A stretch of 64,000 bases of DNA from Austropuccinia psidii (taxonomy: Eukaryota > Basidiomycota > Pucciniomycetes > Pucciniales > Sphaerophragmiaceae): NCBI GenBank assembly GCA_023105745.1, contig JALGQZ010000006.1, positions 36,225,686-36,289,685 of the forward strand. The letters run 5' to 3'. The notes beneath the pieces were generated by a model. It had not been told where the DNA came from. It saw nothing but the letters and a program-made list of their open reading frames with translations, and made no database searches. Positions 35,949 to 47,640 of the stretch are shown one piece after another (the stretch's first letter is position 1; each line of letters begins with the position of its first letter). The translations under genes and the position numbers were made by a program.

Positions 35949-37816
35949 GAAACTGGTGGGCTCCTGAACACCATAATACCCTGCCATTATTGAGTGGCAT
36001 CTCACTACCCCACAAATTCCTTCGAAAAGTTTTCTTTTGACCATTATCTTGAAATCCTTCTTCAACTCTTCTCTGTCAATTAAATTTATTTTCCCCTCTT
36101 CTTTTAACTTTGAGTAAGTACCGCACTTTGGACTAAACTTTTCTTCTGATTCATGAGTTCACTTTTCCTTGGGGCCTGGCCTTGGGTTGTATCCCAAATG
36201 GATGGCCACTGAGCTCTTGTGCTCCAAAAATGGGGCCAGATGAGTATATGAAGTGTACCCATCTGGCCATGCTTAATCAGAAGAAATTTATTAAAGAGTG
36301 AATTCGGGGGTCTTGTCCCCATTGGATTTGAAAAAACCTGCCTAAACAGCCCTCCATAACAATCTTGGGCTGTGGCCCTTGCTATAGTAAGTCTGAGTGA
36401 CTCATGCCCTTATGGACCTTTTGGCCTAATTGGTCTTCTTGGTGATCTTTGGTCATATTAGAACATATGGCCATTTCTGGCCTTTTTGAGGTCCTAGGTG
36501 ATTATGGTGACTTTCTTGAACTATGGCCATTCATGGCCATTTTTGGGTTCATTGGAATTTTGGGCCTATTTGGCCCATTTTTGGTTTTGGGGTCCTACAG
36601 TCCGCGGTCTGCGGTCTGTGGGCTGTACGCCACGGTACGTGGGCCATGGGGGTTATTGGAGGCCCCCAGGACAAAAATGAGCCCCTGGGCCCAAATTTGC
36701 TGGGAACCCAGGGGTACCATGGGACCATAAATTGGCCCCATGACCCATAACATCACCTACATGGCCTGGAACCATTGGGGGGGTCCAGGACCACCAAGAC
36801 CATGGCCTCCCCAAAGTTGCAGGGGAGACCCTAGGTGATGAATCCAGCCCAAGGAGGGCTTTGAGTATTCACCTTGAGGGCTTGAGTGGGGGGGCCATAA
36901 TTGAGTTATGGCCCACTTCCTTGAGGGTTTTTCTCTGAATTTGACATGGGCTGATTTGACATCTTGACCCTTCTGCTTGGGTATTCTCCATGAGTTTATG
37001 ACTGAATCCCCGTGAACTTTGACGATTTGGGTGGAGTCAAAACCAGTATCTTGTTCTTGTTTGTGTTTGGTTTGGCTTCCATTCATACTCTTATAAATAC
37101 TAATAAATGGAATAAAAATGAATAAAAGTAAAATAAGAATAAAAAATAAAGGAACCTTCCAATACGTGATATGGAAAGGGATGCTGCTGCTTTAAAGAAG
37201 TAAAGAAAAGAAAATTATACAAGTAAAGAAAGAAAGAAAAAAAATAAAAGAATAATACAAAATGAGAGTAAAGAAAGAAATAAAGAAAAAGTCCTGATGG
37301 TTGGTCCTTCTTGTGGTGAGTTGCTTGATTCTGGCCAAAAAGTGTCTGAAAAATGAATACCAAGCATTTGATGCTCACAGAGTGGCCAAGGTAATGTTTT
37401 ACAAGAAGTAGAACCCTCAGGGATGCATACAAGGAGATGGAACTTACTTTCATAACTTCCACTCCCCACCAAGCACCATAAAATTGAAAGGAATTGCCAT
37501 GAATGGCTTCTGAGATGAATTGCCATAAATCACTTCTGAAAAGAATTGCCGTAAATGTCTTGAATTATGATGATTGGCATAAATGAAATGATGAATAAAA
37601 GAGAAAGAAAGAAAAATTTGGCCATATCTTGATAAGGTCCAAATCGGAGGGTATTGGTGTTGTATGCTTCCTAAACCTGTCCAAAGAATTGATGAGTGCT
37701 CACAAAGTGGCCAAGGTGATGCTTGCAACAACATATGGGTAGAATACCCCCTTAAAGGTGCATGCCAGGAGAGGAACTTACTTTCATAACTTCTTCTCCC
37801 CACCAAGCACCATAAA
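35949..37816. repeat. Non-coding 3' segment of element 1 with internal duplications
   Basis: Lies between the pol stop and the polypurine tract. A segment of about 150 bp occurs twice: 37345-37485 and 37690-37815 share GCTCACAGAGTGGCCAAGG, GGAACTTACTTTCATAACTT and CTCCCCACCAAGCACCATAAA. Between them, 37488-37565 holds three short copies of GAATTGCCATAAATG. 36420-36780 is GC-richer and has repeated GGCCATTT / TTTTGGGCC phrases and CCGCGGTCTGCGGTCTG. Several hydrophobic open frames there (36449-36750) overlap in three frames and look like by-products of the repeats. Confidence 0.7.
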
Positions 37817-39914
37817 TCAAACTCTTGAGGTATTTGGACCAGGCTTGTCTGGATACAATGAATGGAAGTCCTTGACAAAATCTGGTCAGTTGGTAAGGTT
37901 TGAAGCTGGTTTCCAAGTGGTTCTTTCTGGGTCTTCACTGAATCCTTTCCACTCTAAAAGATACCATAATTTACCTCTTTTGAGTTTTGAGTCCAGAACC
38001 TGAGCCACTTCCCATTCTTCTTGCTCCTCCACTAAAACTGGTGGTGGCGGCAATTGATGACGATTTGGGATAGTTGAATGCTTGACTGGTTCTAATAAGG
38101 ACACATGGAATACAGGGTGAACTGTCTTCCATTGCTGAGGCAACCTGAGGTGATATGCATGACTGCCAATCTTCTTCAGAACTTCAAAAGGTCCCAACCA
38201 TCTTTCTGATAACTTCTTGGTGGGTCTTGTTGTCTTGATGTTCTTGGAAGCTAGCCATACTTTGTCCCCAGGTTGGAAATCAGGTGGAATTGCTCTATTT
38301 CTATCTGCATACTTCTTGAATCTCCTTATTGCTGACTCTAATTCTTCCTTGACAACTTGCTGTACTGATTGGAGTTTTGTTGATAACTTTCCAGCAGGTG
38401 AGTCTTGAGAAATATGGATTGAGTCAAAGCTGGGATTTCTTCCATAAATGGTGGAAAAAGGTGATTGCTTGGTTGATGAATGTTCTGCATTATTATAGGC
38501 AAATTCAGCCAGAGGGAGCCAGGTGTACCAGTCATCTTGATGATAGCTGACATACATCCAAAGGTACTGTTCTAGTATCTGATTTACCCTCTCTGTCTGT
38601 CCATCTGTTTCAGGGTGAAAGGCAGTTGAAAGATATCTTGATATCTTGAGCTGTTGACACAATTGATTCCAAAATGATGAAACAAATAAGGATCCTCTAT
38701 CACTGACAATACTGACTGGAAGTCCATGCTTGGAAAATACATGACTAATGAAGATTTGAGCTAAGTCCAGAGCAGTGATTGTTCCATAAGTTGGAATTAA
38801 GATTGCCAATTTTGAGAATATGTCCACAACTACTAAAATTGAATCAAAGTTGTTTGACAGTGGCAATTGAGTGATGAAGTCCATTGATAATGAATTCCAA
38901 GGACCAGACGGAATTGAAAGAGGCTTGAGTAATCCAAACTTCTTGTGATGAATGTTCTTGTTTCTTGAACATTGCTGACATGAGGACACATAGTCCTTGA
39001 TGAATTGATTCATGCCAGCCCAATAAAAATCCCTCTTGATGAGCTTGAGGGTCTTCTCCTGGCCAGGATGGCCAGCCAATGATGAGTAATGACACTTTTG
39101 AAGAATATTGAGTTGAAGTTCTTCATTGCTTGGGATTACCACTCTATCTTTGAATAATAATAACTTGGCTTGAGGTTCAAGAGAATAATCTGGAACTGAT
39201 TCACCTCTTGCTAGTTGTTTGAGTATTTCTTTATAGTCTTTGTCTTGCCATACTTCTTTTTGAATCTTGTCTACTAAATCTGAGAAAATCTTCACTTTGA
39301 TTGAGAAGAATCTTGACTCTTGACTTCCATCTTGCTTAAGTACTTGATGAAAATTTTGAGGATTCTTGCTGATGAAGTCCACCCCCCTCTCTGGATACAC
39401 GTCGTCCCGACGTGACAAGGCATTTGGTAAAGTGGCCAGTCTGCCTGGGTGGTAAGTGATAGTGAAATGAAATTCTGAGAGACATTCAGCCCAACAGGCC
39501 TGACAACGAGTAAGAACTTTGGAAGACATGAAATACTGCAAGGAAGAGTGGTCTGTCAAGACTTCAAAAGAATTGGAAAGAGAAAGAAGAAATGCTCTCC
39601 AGCGCTTGAGAGCCCAAACTATGCCAAGGAGTTCCTTGTCATGAATTTCATAGTTGAGTTCAGCTGGTAAGAGCTTGCAACTATCAAATGCAATGGGATG
39701 CTTTCCTGAGTCATTCACCTGACTCAGTACGGCGCCGAATGCATAATCAGAAGCATCAGTCTCTACAATAGTAGGTAGAGATGGATTGAAATGGGATAAG
39801 ATAGGAGCAGAGGTGAAAGCTTCTTTGAGTGCTTGAAACTGGCTAAGAGCTTCCTCATTGAAGATAAAGGGAGAATCTTTTTTGAGAAGGGAAGTGAAAG
39901 AAGTTATTTTTTTT
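37817..39914 (-). pseudogene. RNase H, integrase and chromodomain of element 1
   Basis: A long minus-strand open frame follows the frameshift in the 8-T run at 39907-39914. It shows RNase H (IVETDASDYAFGAVLSQ, YEIHDKELLGIVWALKR, LTDHSSLQYF), then the integrase zinc motif (AGHPGQEKTLK to SSCQQC), the DDE core (SMDFITQLP, IVSDRGSLF, HPETDGQTERVNQ), the GPF motif (WLGPFEVLKKIG) and a chromodomain (EEWEVAQVLDSKLKRGK, LWYLLEWKGF). A TGA at 37888-37886 cuts it after ASNLTN. In the same frame the text continues to the natural stop at 37819-37817. Several Arg sites read Cys (SCKLLP, CQACWAEC), as C-to-T at CpG would give. Confidence 0.93.
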
Positions 39915-40820
39915 GGAATAATTTTTAATGAAACAACAATAAAAATTGGCAAAGCCAAGAAAAGATTGAAGGGCCTTGATGTTTTTGGGCTGAGGCCAAT
40001 TGAGGATTTGCTGAACTTTTGAAGAATCCATCTTGAGGCCATCACTTGAAACAACATAGCCCAAGTATTCCACACTTGAGGCATGGAATACACACTTGGA
40101 GGCTTTGGCAAATAAGTTATTTTCTCTGAGTCTTTGGAGGACAGAGGTCACATGTTTGACATGTTCTTCCTCAGAACTTGAGAACACCATAATATCATCT
40201 AGATAAACCACAACAAGCACATCCAAGCAATCTGCAAATATATCATTTACAAGATTCTGGAAAGAAGCAGGAGCATTGGTCAAACCAAATGGCATGACCA
40301 AATACTCATAACTACCATACTTGGTTCTGAAGGCAGTTAAGTGCTCATCCCCCTCTTTGATTCTCAGAAGGTTATATGCACCATGCAAATCTATCTTGGA
40401 GAAGATAGTGGAACCGTTGAATACGGTAAGGAGCTGGTTCATAGGAGGGACAGGGTATCTGTTCTTCCTAGTGACAGCATTGAGTTTGCGGTAGTCAACA
40501 CACAAACAAAGACCTCCATCATTTTTCTTGACAAAAAGGACAGGTGCTCCTGTTGAAGAGGAGCTTGGTCTTATGAAACCTTTCTCTAAATTCTCTGAAA
40601 TGTAGGCCCGCAGTGTTTCTGACTCTTGATTTGATAATGAGTAGATAACACCAATTGGAGGTAGAAAACGCTCCAATTCAATATGGTGATCACAGGCGCG
40701 GTGTGGAGGAAGGTTCTCTGCTTTCACCTTTGAGAATACATCCAAATATTGGTGATAAGCAGGAGGGACTACCTTCAACACAGTTTCAATTTCTTCTGGC
40801 TCTTCCTCCTCATCCTACTG
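39914..40820 (-). pseudogene. Reverse transcriptase of element 1
   Basis: Minus-strand RT domain (frame 40781-39855). Motifs are GFIRPSSSSTGAPVLFVKKN, VDYRKLNAVTRKNRYPVPP, SKIDLHGAYNLLRIKEGDE, MPFGLTNAPASFQNLVND and the catalytic VVVYLDDIMVFSS, then YLGYVVSSDGLK. The frame is lost at the 8-A run (minus strand) at 39914-39907, where one extra base fits the shift. It is cut off from the protease side by TAG codons at 40826-40824, 40823-40821 and 40817-40815. FYCCFIKNYS carries two adjacent TGT codons where Arg is expected. Confidence 0.93.
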
Positions 40821-40823
40821 CTA

Positions 40824-41518
40824 CTACAGGGATGCATGAAAAGATAAGGGAGGAAGGTCCATATCCCCTTGAAAGAGATGAAGTGAAGATATGGCAACAT
40901 CTTCTCCAACATCCTTTACCTCTTTGAAGACTTCATCTCTTAATGGAAGTAATGACTGAGAGGGAATGATGGGAGGGATATGGACAGAAGAAGGAAGGGA
41001 AGGTCTCTTAAGTTCACCAACCAGAGCAACACTGTTGACAGCAGTGGCTAAGTCATTACTAGTAGAAGGAATAATACCACTAGAATCCTTATGACTAGAA
41101 TCATAGGTGATCAATCCATTTTTCCAATCAATAATGGGATTAAAATGGTAAAGGAAATCATAGCCCAATATCAGGTCTTCTCTCTTGGGTGAATCTATGA
41201 TAAAGAAGTCCCATTCAAAGCTTGGGAAGGAAGGCAAGTCAACTAACCACTTGGTATAATGGGTGATGAACAAGGCAGGGGATTAATTAGAATCCAAAAT
41301 GAAAATAGGAATCTTTTCAGGGAGCTCTGACAGAGTCAATGAGTACTTGAGAACAAAATTCTTTGCAATAAAAGAGTTTGTAGCGCCAGAATCAATGAGA
41401 ATACTATGAAAATATCAGAGACAGAAGAGAAAGTAAGAAATTTTAAAGATTTCTTGACACTAGTATTCAGAGTGCGCAATTGTGCTCTTGAAGGAAATAA
41501 GTGAGAACCATTGAACAC
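40824..41518 (-). pseudogene. Protease and linker of element 1
   Basis: The pol frame begins near 41518, -1 relative to gag. Around 41413 a one-base loss is needed to continue into SILIDSGATNSFIAKNFVLK, which holds the retropepsin DSGA active site. A TAA at 41285-41283 interrupts the domain. The frame then runs on (MFITHYTKW, KREDLILGYDFLYHFNP) through a Ser/Pro-rich linker to the cluster of TAG codons at 40826-40815. The protease is needed for polyprotein maturation, so these breaks alone would disable the copy. Confidence 0.85.
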
Positions 41519-41532
41519 ATCATGATTTCCAC

Positions 41533-42891
41533 TCAGGCTTTTCCCTGTTTGCTAGGGAAGCCTTTTGATGACCCTGGCCTATTCTCAGGCCTCTTGAAGC
41601 ATTTTTCAAGTGGGTGTTTACCACCACAATAATTGCACAAGCCTTCTTTAATCCTCTTCTCCTTTTCAGAACCGATTAATTTGTTGTCCTTATTGAGGAG
41701 AGCAGCATGAGGCTTGTCTTCTGAAGATTGGAACTGCTTGCCCTTCTTGTTCTTCTTCTGGCGAAACATCTTTGAAGATGAGTTTTGAGGAGGCCTAGAT
41801 TGATTGGATCAAATGACTGGAGGCTTCTTCTCTTGATTTCCACCCTTTTCTTTTTGCCTCTCATGATATCTTGTGTCTAATTCTAAAGTGACATCCATAA
41901 GTTCTTGAAGAGTGTCAAACGTTCCAGGGTAAGAAGCCAACTGATCCAATAATCTTGATGCCAATCCTCTTCTGTAAACATGGATATAAGCTCTTCCCCC
42001 CCAATCTCCAATTCTTGACATGAAGCTTCTGAAATCTGCAATGTACAAGGAAACATGACCACTCTCCTTCATCCTCAAATTGTCCAACTCTTGTTCAGCT
42101 TTCCTGACTTCATTGGGGTCACCAAACAGAGTGAATAATTGAGATTCAAATAATGGCCAATTATTGAGGAGGTAGGAAGGGTCTTCATTGGAAATATTTG
42201 AGAGATAGGGTTCAATCCACTTTCCAGCTCTACCAGTGAGAAAAGAAGTTGAGTAAAGAACTTTCTTCCTGTCAGAGAAGAAATTTGCTGAATCATTATG
42301 GAAGATTAATTGACAGGATTGGATAAATTCTCTCAATTTATGAGCTTGAGTACCATCAAGCGAATCAGGTGCCTTCATGGATGGATTCTTGAAAGCAGGG
42401 GCTTTAGAATTGTCCCTGGGAGAAACTGCTTGAGTGAGTTGCCCCATGAATTGAGTCATCTGCTCCATCATCTTGAGGAGACTTGGATCAGTTTGAGAGA
42501 CAAGAGGTTGACTAGAAAGGGCTAGATTAGAACCCTGAGGCACCTCTGGAGCATTTGCCAAGGAATCTGTCACTTCAGTTTCCCCAGAATCTTCCTCTTC
42601 CACAGACTCTTCCCCCTCTTCATCTTCAACTTCCCCTTGTCTTGCTCTTGCACCTTCAGACATGCCAGGGTAGCCACCCAAAAGTCCAGAGAAAGATCTT
42701 GATGTTCTAGATTTCATTCCACCTCTTCTTGAGGGTGCTGCTCCTTCCATTGGTGGTCCTCTGTCCAAGTTTGCACTCAGTTGATGAACTGATGGTGTGT
42801 AGTCAAGAGGAGCCCTTGCTGTAGGAGTGAGAACAGCTTGAATTCTTTGGGATCTAGTATTTTTGGCTGGGGGGCTATGCTGAAATGGCAT
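41533..42891 (-). pseudogene. Gag of element 1, one nonsense codon
   Basis: Minus strand. I place the start at 42891 (MPFQHSPPAKNTRSQ), codon 20 of a frame open from 42948, because the text before it looks like leader. An acidic stretch (GEVEDEEGEESVEEED) precedes the capsid core (KLREFIQSCQLIFH, WPLFESQLFTLFGDPNEVRK, LDQLASYPGTFDTLQELMDV). A TGA at 41811-41809 stops it after KKPPVI. The same frame resumes with a basic KKNKKGKQ region and a zinc knuckle CNYCGGKHPLEKC, ending at 41533. Apart from that stop the gag is whole. Confidence 0.9.
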
Positions 42892-43654
42892 TTTGAATAA
42901 AATGAAATAAACTTGATGGTATGAGAACAGAGATAAAGACTTGGCCAAATCAATCGCAATAAAATCTTGATGAATCCTGAGGAATCAATTAAAATCTTGA
43001 GGTGAAATCAAATTCAGTCAACAGTCAAATTAATTCAACAATCAACAATCAATTCAAATCAAATATCAATAATCTTGAGAAAGTCAACAATCAATCAATA
43101 TTCAATCAATAAATCAGTGTCTTCAATATGAAATCAAGGTCTTGAGGAATCAATCAATCAATTTAAAGTCTTCAGAAATCAATTCAATATCTTGATGAGT
43201 CAAAATCAGTCAATAATCAAAATCAATTCTTGAGGATCAATAAAATATCTTGAGGATTCAAAGTCAATCAATAATCAAAATCAGCTCTTGAGGATCAATC
43301 AATATCTTGAGAAGTCAAAATCAATCAATCCAAATAAGAATCCTGAACCGCTGAATCAATAACCCAATGAATCCCAATGAAATAATCCAATCAATTAAAC
43401 CAATAATCAATCCTGAATAAGACCTGAATAAGAACACAGAAAAATTTGATTTGATAAAATGGAATGAAGTGAATGAAATGGTCAGCAATGATTAAGAAAG
43501 AAGAAGAATCAATTTCATATGAATGAAATGAATGAGATGAAATTGATGAGAGAGAAAAATCATAATCATTAAGGATTATTAATTCATAAGAAAGATCATA
43601 ATTGATGAATGAGAGAAATGAATATAAATGAATGAAGAGAAAGAATCAAACATG
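42892..43654. repeat. Leader of element 1 with 58-bp tandem repeat
   Basis: Non-coding 5' leader rich in AATCAATCAA. Two and a half copies of a 57-58-bp unit start at 43187, 43245 and 43302, each beginning ATATCTTGA and containing CAATAATCAAAATCA. No open frame of interest. Confidence 0.6.
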
Positions 43655-43668
43655 AGTTAATTAATTTA
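43655..43668 (-). other. Self-priming primer-binding site of element 1
   Basis: One base inside the 5' LTR end, the minus strand reads TAAATTAATTAACT. This is the exact 14-base complement of AGTTAATTAATTTA inside the LTR (44046-44033, minus strand). No TGG tRNA-type site is present. Tf1/sushi-type fungal chromoviruses prime from the 5' end of their own RNA in this way, so the pairing suggests the RNA begins near 44046. The AT-rich TTAATTAA core raises the risk of chance. Confidence 0.6.
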
Positions 43669-43669
43669 A

Positions 43670-44431
43670 TGTCACAGGGGCTCTTCGAAGTGAAGAGGGC
43701 CTGGCACTCAGTAAACTGGGACTCACTTATGGAGGGCTCAAGGATATGGAAAGATTAAAGACACTTAAGAGTGTAAGGAATGAATTACTATAATAAAAGA
43801 AATGAGAAAAGCAGCAAAAAAGAAATAAAAGTAAGAAATAGAAGAGCCAACCACAAACAAGTCCAAGTCCACTGTTTCAACCTGTCAGGATGGAAAGAGA
43901 AGGGTTAATAAGGATATGGCCACCCAACTCATACTGTACAGGCGAAGAAAGAAAATGCAAAGACTAACTTAAAATTAAATAATTATAATACCCAAAATAA
44001 GGATAAGAATAATTATAAAATAATAAATAAACTAAATTAATTAACTGGGGAAAAGTCCCCAGGGGGGAGAAAGAGGGGCTGGTATATGTGAGAATCACCA
44101 GCCCTGATCCAGAGGAAGAGTTTTCATGAGAATAAATGATGATTGAATTGAGTCTGGCCAATACAGGTCCTGTACAGCTGTACAGAACCTGTACAAGAGG
44201 TGTGGTGTATTTGAGTGATAATACAGTTTCATACTGGTGTATTGAAACTGTATTGGGTGAATCCAACCTGTACAGGTATTGACAGGCTGTATTGAGGTAC
44301 CAAGCTGTATAACTGTTTCAGAATGAAGATTGCTGAAACTGAATGCTGATACAAGTTCTGGATCTGCTGATTTGAGATGCTTGAGTGCGTGTACGAATGA
44401 ATACCCTTACCCCTGATGGATGGTTGTTACA
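43670..44431 (-). repeat. 5' LTR of element 1, 762 bp
   Basis: Begins TGTCACAGGGGC and ends TGGTTGTTACA on +. Same length as the left LTR with 10 substitutions and no indels by my comparison. It carries the promoter for the minus-strand transcript; inferred U3 is 44431-44047. Confidence 0.95.
44081..44090 (-). promoter_or_regulatory. TATA-like element in the LTR of element 1
   Basis: The minus strand reads CACATATACC, about 37-40 bases upstream of 44046, the RNA start suggested by the self-priming match. The spacing is reasonable for a fungal TATA box. A small GGGGA/TCCCC hairpin (44047-44060) sits between them. Confidence 0.4.
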
Positions 44432-44436
44432 GAAAG
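44432..44436. repeat. Target-site duplication, right copy (GAAAG)
   Basis: Exact repeat of 35169-35173, directly after the right LTR. Confidence 0.9.
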
Positions 44437-47099
44437 ATAAAAATAATTAAATAATTATTTTGATAAAGATCTTTTCTTATTCTTTTATAAATGAACAGTT
44501 TTGAAGCAGAAAATTGTATATAATTCATTTATTTTTTTGAATATAATAAAATGCTAGTAAAATCATAAGAGAAAATAAGAATATATATGATCACAGCCCA
44601 GAGGCTCACCTAAAATAGCTCTCTTTTGATAAAAACATTTCTCAATTTAAGGTATATTAAGGATTATTTTCCTAGCTACATAGCATTAGAAGGTAATTTG
44701 AATATTGGATGGTATTAAAATATGGTTTTGATTTATATAAGGCTTTAATAAAATGGATTATTGTTAGCTGGCGCCTCTTTTGTGGCTTCCAGACTAAATA
44801 CTAGGAATTTTAATAAGTCAAAAAGAAGTGGAATACTATTATTTGAAGTAATAGATGCGTCACTTGGTTTTAATATGATGTACTGTTGGAATTAAGGCTT
44901 CAACAGTAGTAATAATTTGTAAAAGTGAATTTAATCAATTTAAAGGTGAAAGCGCTAATATTTCTAAAATAAAATGTAAGTAATTTTAAATGTAAAAATA
45001 TAATTGGTAAGAGCTCCGAGGATTAATTAAAAGAGAATTAATCCTCTTTAAATGTTGTAATTACAAATTTGAAATCAAAATAATATGAAATAATTTTGTT
45101 CTAATGAGGAAAGATCTGTTATAGCAACATGAGAAGATATAACAACAAACTTAATTACATAGTGGGAACATATACTATGACACAATAAGTAATAAGTCAT
45201 AGCAACAAGATTCAATTCATATTATAATAATATGAATTCAGTTATTTGAAATTTATACAAAAGAAAGAAAGAAAATGAGACAAAAACTTAAAGAAAGTAA
45301 TTGGAGTCTGTATAGCAGGTAAAGGTTTACAAGCTTGCAGGCTCACAATTATGTTTAAACTCAAAATATAGTTAAAGGCTTGAGGTTTCAATATTATTGA
45401 TATTTTTATTAGTATTATCAAAAATTCTGACATGGTTTTTTAATATCCCAAATTTCAAGTAGGAGAAGAATCAAGGAGAATATACCTAGCTTAATTAAAT
45501 GAAAAAAGGAGTGTAAAATATCTACAATATTCCGGTGGATTGGAATGTCTTGGAATATCACCAAATATCGAAGCTCTGGTTCCAGCTTAGCCCATAGAAC
45601 AGGCCCAAGCCCAGCTTAAGCTGGGTAAAAGCTATTTTCCAAATGAAACAACTCATTTCAGGTGTAGTCAATTTGCTCATGGTCCCTCAAGCAATGGTCT
45701 GGCCCTTGAGAATGGAGAAGAATATAGTGAAAAAATAAAAGGATTTCTTTTCTTTTCTTTTATGCTGTATTCAAATCAAAATAGTCACAAATAATTTTTT
45801 ACTTTTTTAGTTTCAGAATTAGAGAAAATTAAAAAAAAAGGATCAAACAGGGGACCAAATTATCATGAGCTTCAATATTCACAAATTTCCAATTTTTGGC
45901 TTCAAATATAAGAATATCTCTTCACTGGAACTGCTTAAAAAAACTCAACCTTTTGTGAGAAAGCTCTGATCCACTACCAAGAAAGTATTCTCACCCCTCT
46001 ACAAACTTAATATATTTTGAAGAGTTGTTGGAAAGTTCTTAAGAGTTCACTGAATTTATTAAATGGCTGTTTAAAAATTTTTTAACTAATTAATAGAAGT
46101 GGAAAAAAGTTTCAATATATACTAATAAATTCAGGATATCTTTATATGAAAGCATGCAAAACGCCATTCTGAAATATGATTTCATTAAAAAACTTTTCCA
46201 AAGCATCCAAATGGAATCGGTGTATGAAACAGATAATTTTACTAACTGTAGGAAATTGGTCTGAAAATTGAAATAGCTCTAGTGACCCAGAAGCCAAAAT
46301 AAAAACACTGATAACAACTACAATATTCCACGTCCACCTAGTAACAGGATTGTAAAAAAATTGAGAAATTTCAAAGACAAAAAAGAAGTACAATCAGCCA
46401 AATTAGCCAAATCACAAATTAAACTTCTTTCACAGAAGAAATATCATGATGGACTAATTTCAAGGAAGGTGGATTAATTGGAGCTACTTTCATATGAAAG
46501 TATCCCTCCAAAGGATCTGTCCTCAGTTGATCCTCTAAGCCAGGATTTTTAAAATCACAGAATAAAATTAATTCTTGATGAGATAAAGCTAAATCTTCCG
46601 AATTAAGCAGTAAGAATCTTATTTTTGATTAGTTTGTTTCTTTTATGAGAAGTATTTTATATGGTTGTTGGAAAAAAACTAGAACTCAATTTAATTTTCA
46701 TGTATTTTTCTGTTTCCATATTATTTGTAATTTAATGTCTTTGATTTGAGCTCAAATCTTCTTTCATCATTTGAATCACAATCAGTTTTTTGTTTTGATC
46801 TTATGAATTTATTGTATTATCCATTTTTTGTTAATGGGAATTTTCAAAGTAAGAAACAAGAGGTTTTTAAAAGATTTGTGACACTCATGTATAATCAAAA
46901 TTTTATATTTAAATTGTGAGAGATTTCAAAGTCTTATGAGCTGATAAAAGTTAAAAAACCATCCAATATTGGTTTAAAAGCCTTCAAATTTCCCTAAGTT
47001 CCCAATCAAATTATTCCTGAGCTGAGAGTGAGCTTCCAGGCCTTGTAAATTTGGTATTGTTTTGATCTTAAAGCAAAGTCAATTGAGCTAGGGGATATC
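44437..47099. other. AT-rich sequence, no supported gene
   Basis: No recognised domain. The minus frame at 46393-46142 (NPVTRWTWNIVVVISVFILA, then FPTVSKIICFIHRFHL) has a membrane-protein look and could be a relic exon, but I cannot name it. 45242-45433 is a weaker frame. Confidence 0.35.
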
Positions 47100-47640
47100 T
47101 GTGGAGTGTCAGCCTGTGATTCAAAACCAGAGCACAAGCATGACAGCCAAAATACCATAAACTAATGGTAGAACAGAATACCACCAAAAGATGGAATTGA
47201 GCCAAACCAGCTCAAAAGGTATCAAACATAAGAGGAAACTCACCTCATTCCAATTATACAAGTCCCATAATAGTAGGATAAAAAGTAACAAAGTTATTCA
47301 AGCTCAAAGCAGTTGATAGGCATGAACCTTAATTTTCACCTCTCATCTAAAATCAAGAGAAAGAGTCTGAACTCCATCACATGGGTGTTCAACTTGAAGC
47401 TCTCAATCAGATCTATCTAATGGTACTATCCAAGTTGAGATAGCACCAAATATACAGAAGTTATGGCAAAAATAAGGTCAAATAAGGGTGAATAAAATAT
47501 TCACCTTTCATCTAGCTCCTACAGATTTAGTTTGAGATACCTAAAGTGGGGTCTTTTTGGAAATATCTCAATCAGGGATATCTGATGGTGCCATCCATTT
47601 TCTCATAACTCAACTAGAACAATATTTATGGAGAAAACTA
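47100..47640 (-). repeat. Dispersed repeat, inverted copy of 1-560
   Basis: Reverse complement of the window start; see the match at TCAGCCTGTGATTCAAAACC and TGATGGTGCCATCCATTTTC. The repeat probably extends to about 47960, beyond what the first copy shows in this window. No gene. Confidence 0.7.

Larger units (their letters stand above)
35174..44431 (-). mobile_element. Element 1: complete Ty3/gypsy chromovirus, 9258 bp
   Basis: Minus-strand LTR retrotransposon with both ends preserved. The two LTRs are 762 bp and differ at 10 positions by my count. A perfect GAAAG target duplication, a polypurine tract (35939-35948) and a self-complementary primer site (43655-43668) are present. The order is gag, protease, RT, RNase H, integrase, chromodomain, then about 1.9 kb of non-coding 3' sequence. 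Coding parts carry several stops and two frameshifts, so this copy cannot encode its own proteins. It was inserted as a unit into AT-rich DNA, with no nested insertion detected. Confidence 0.95.

Noticed and set aside
36449..36750. Three overlapping hydrophobic open frames and a Pro-rich frame on the other strand (36757-37086)
   Set aside because: They overlap in several frames inside the repeat-rich 3' segment of element 1, with no start, domain or frame preference.
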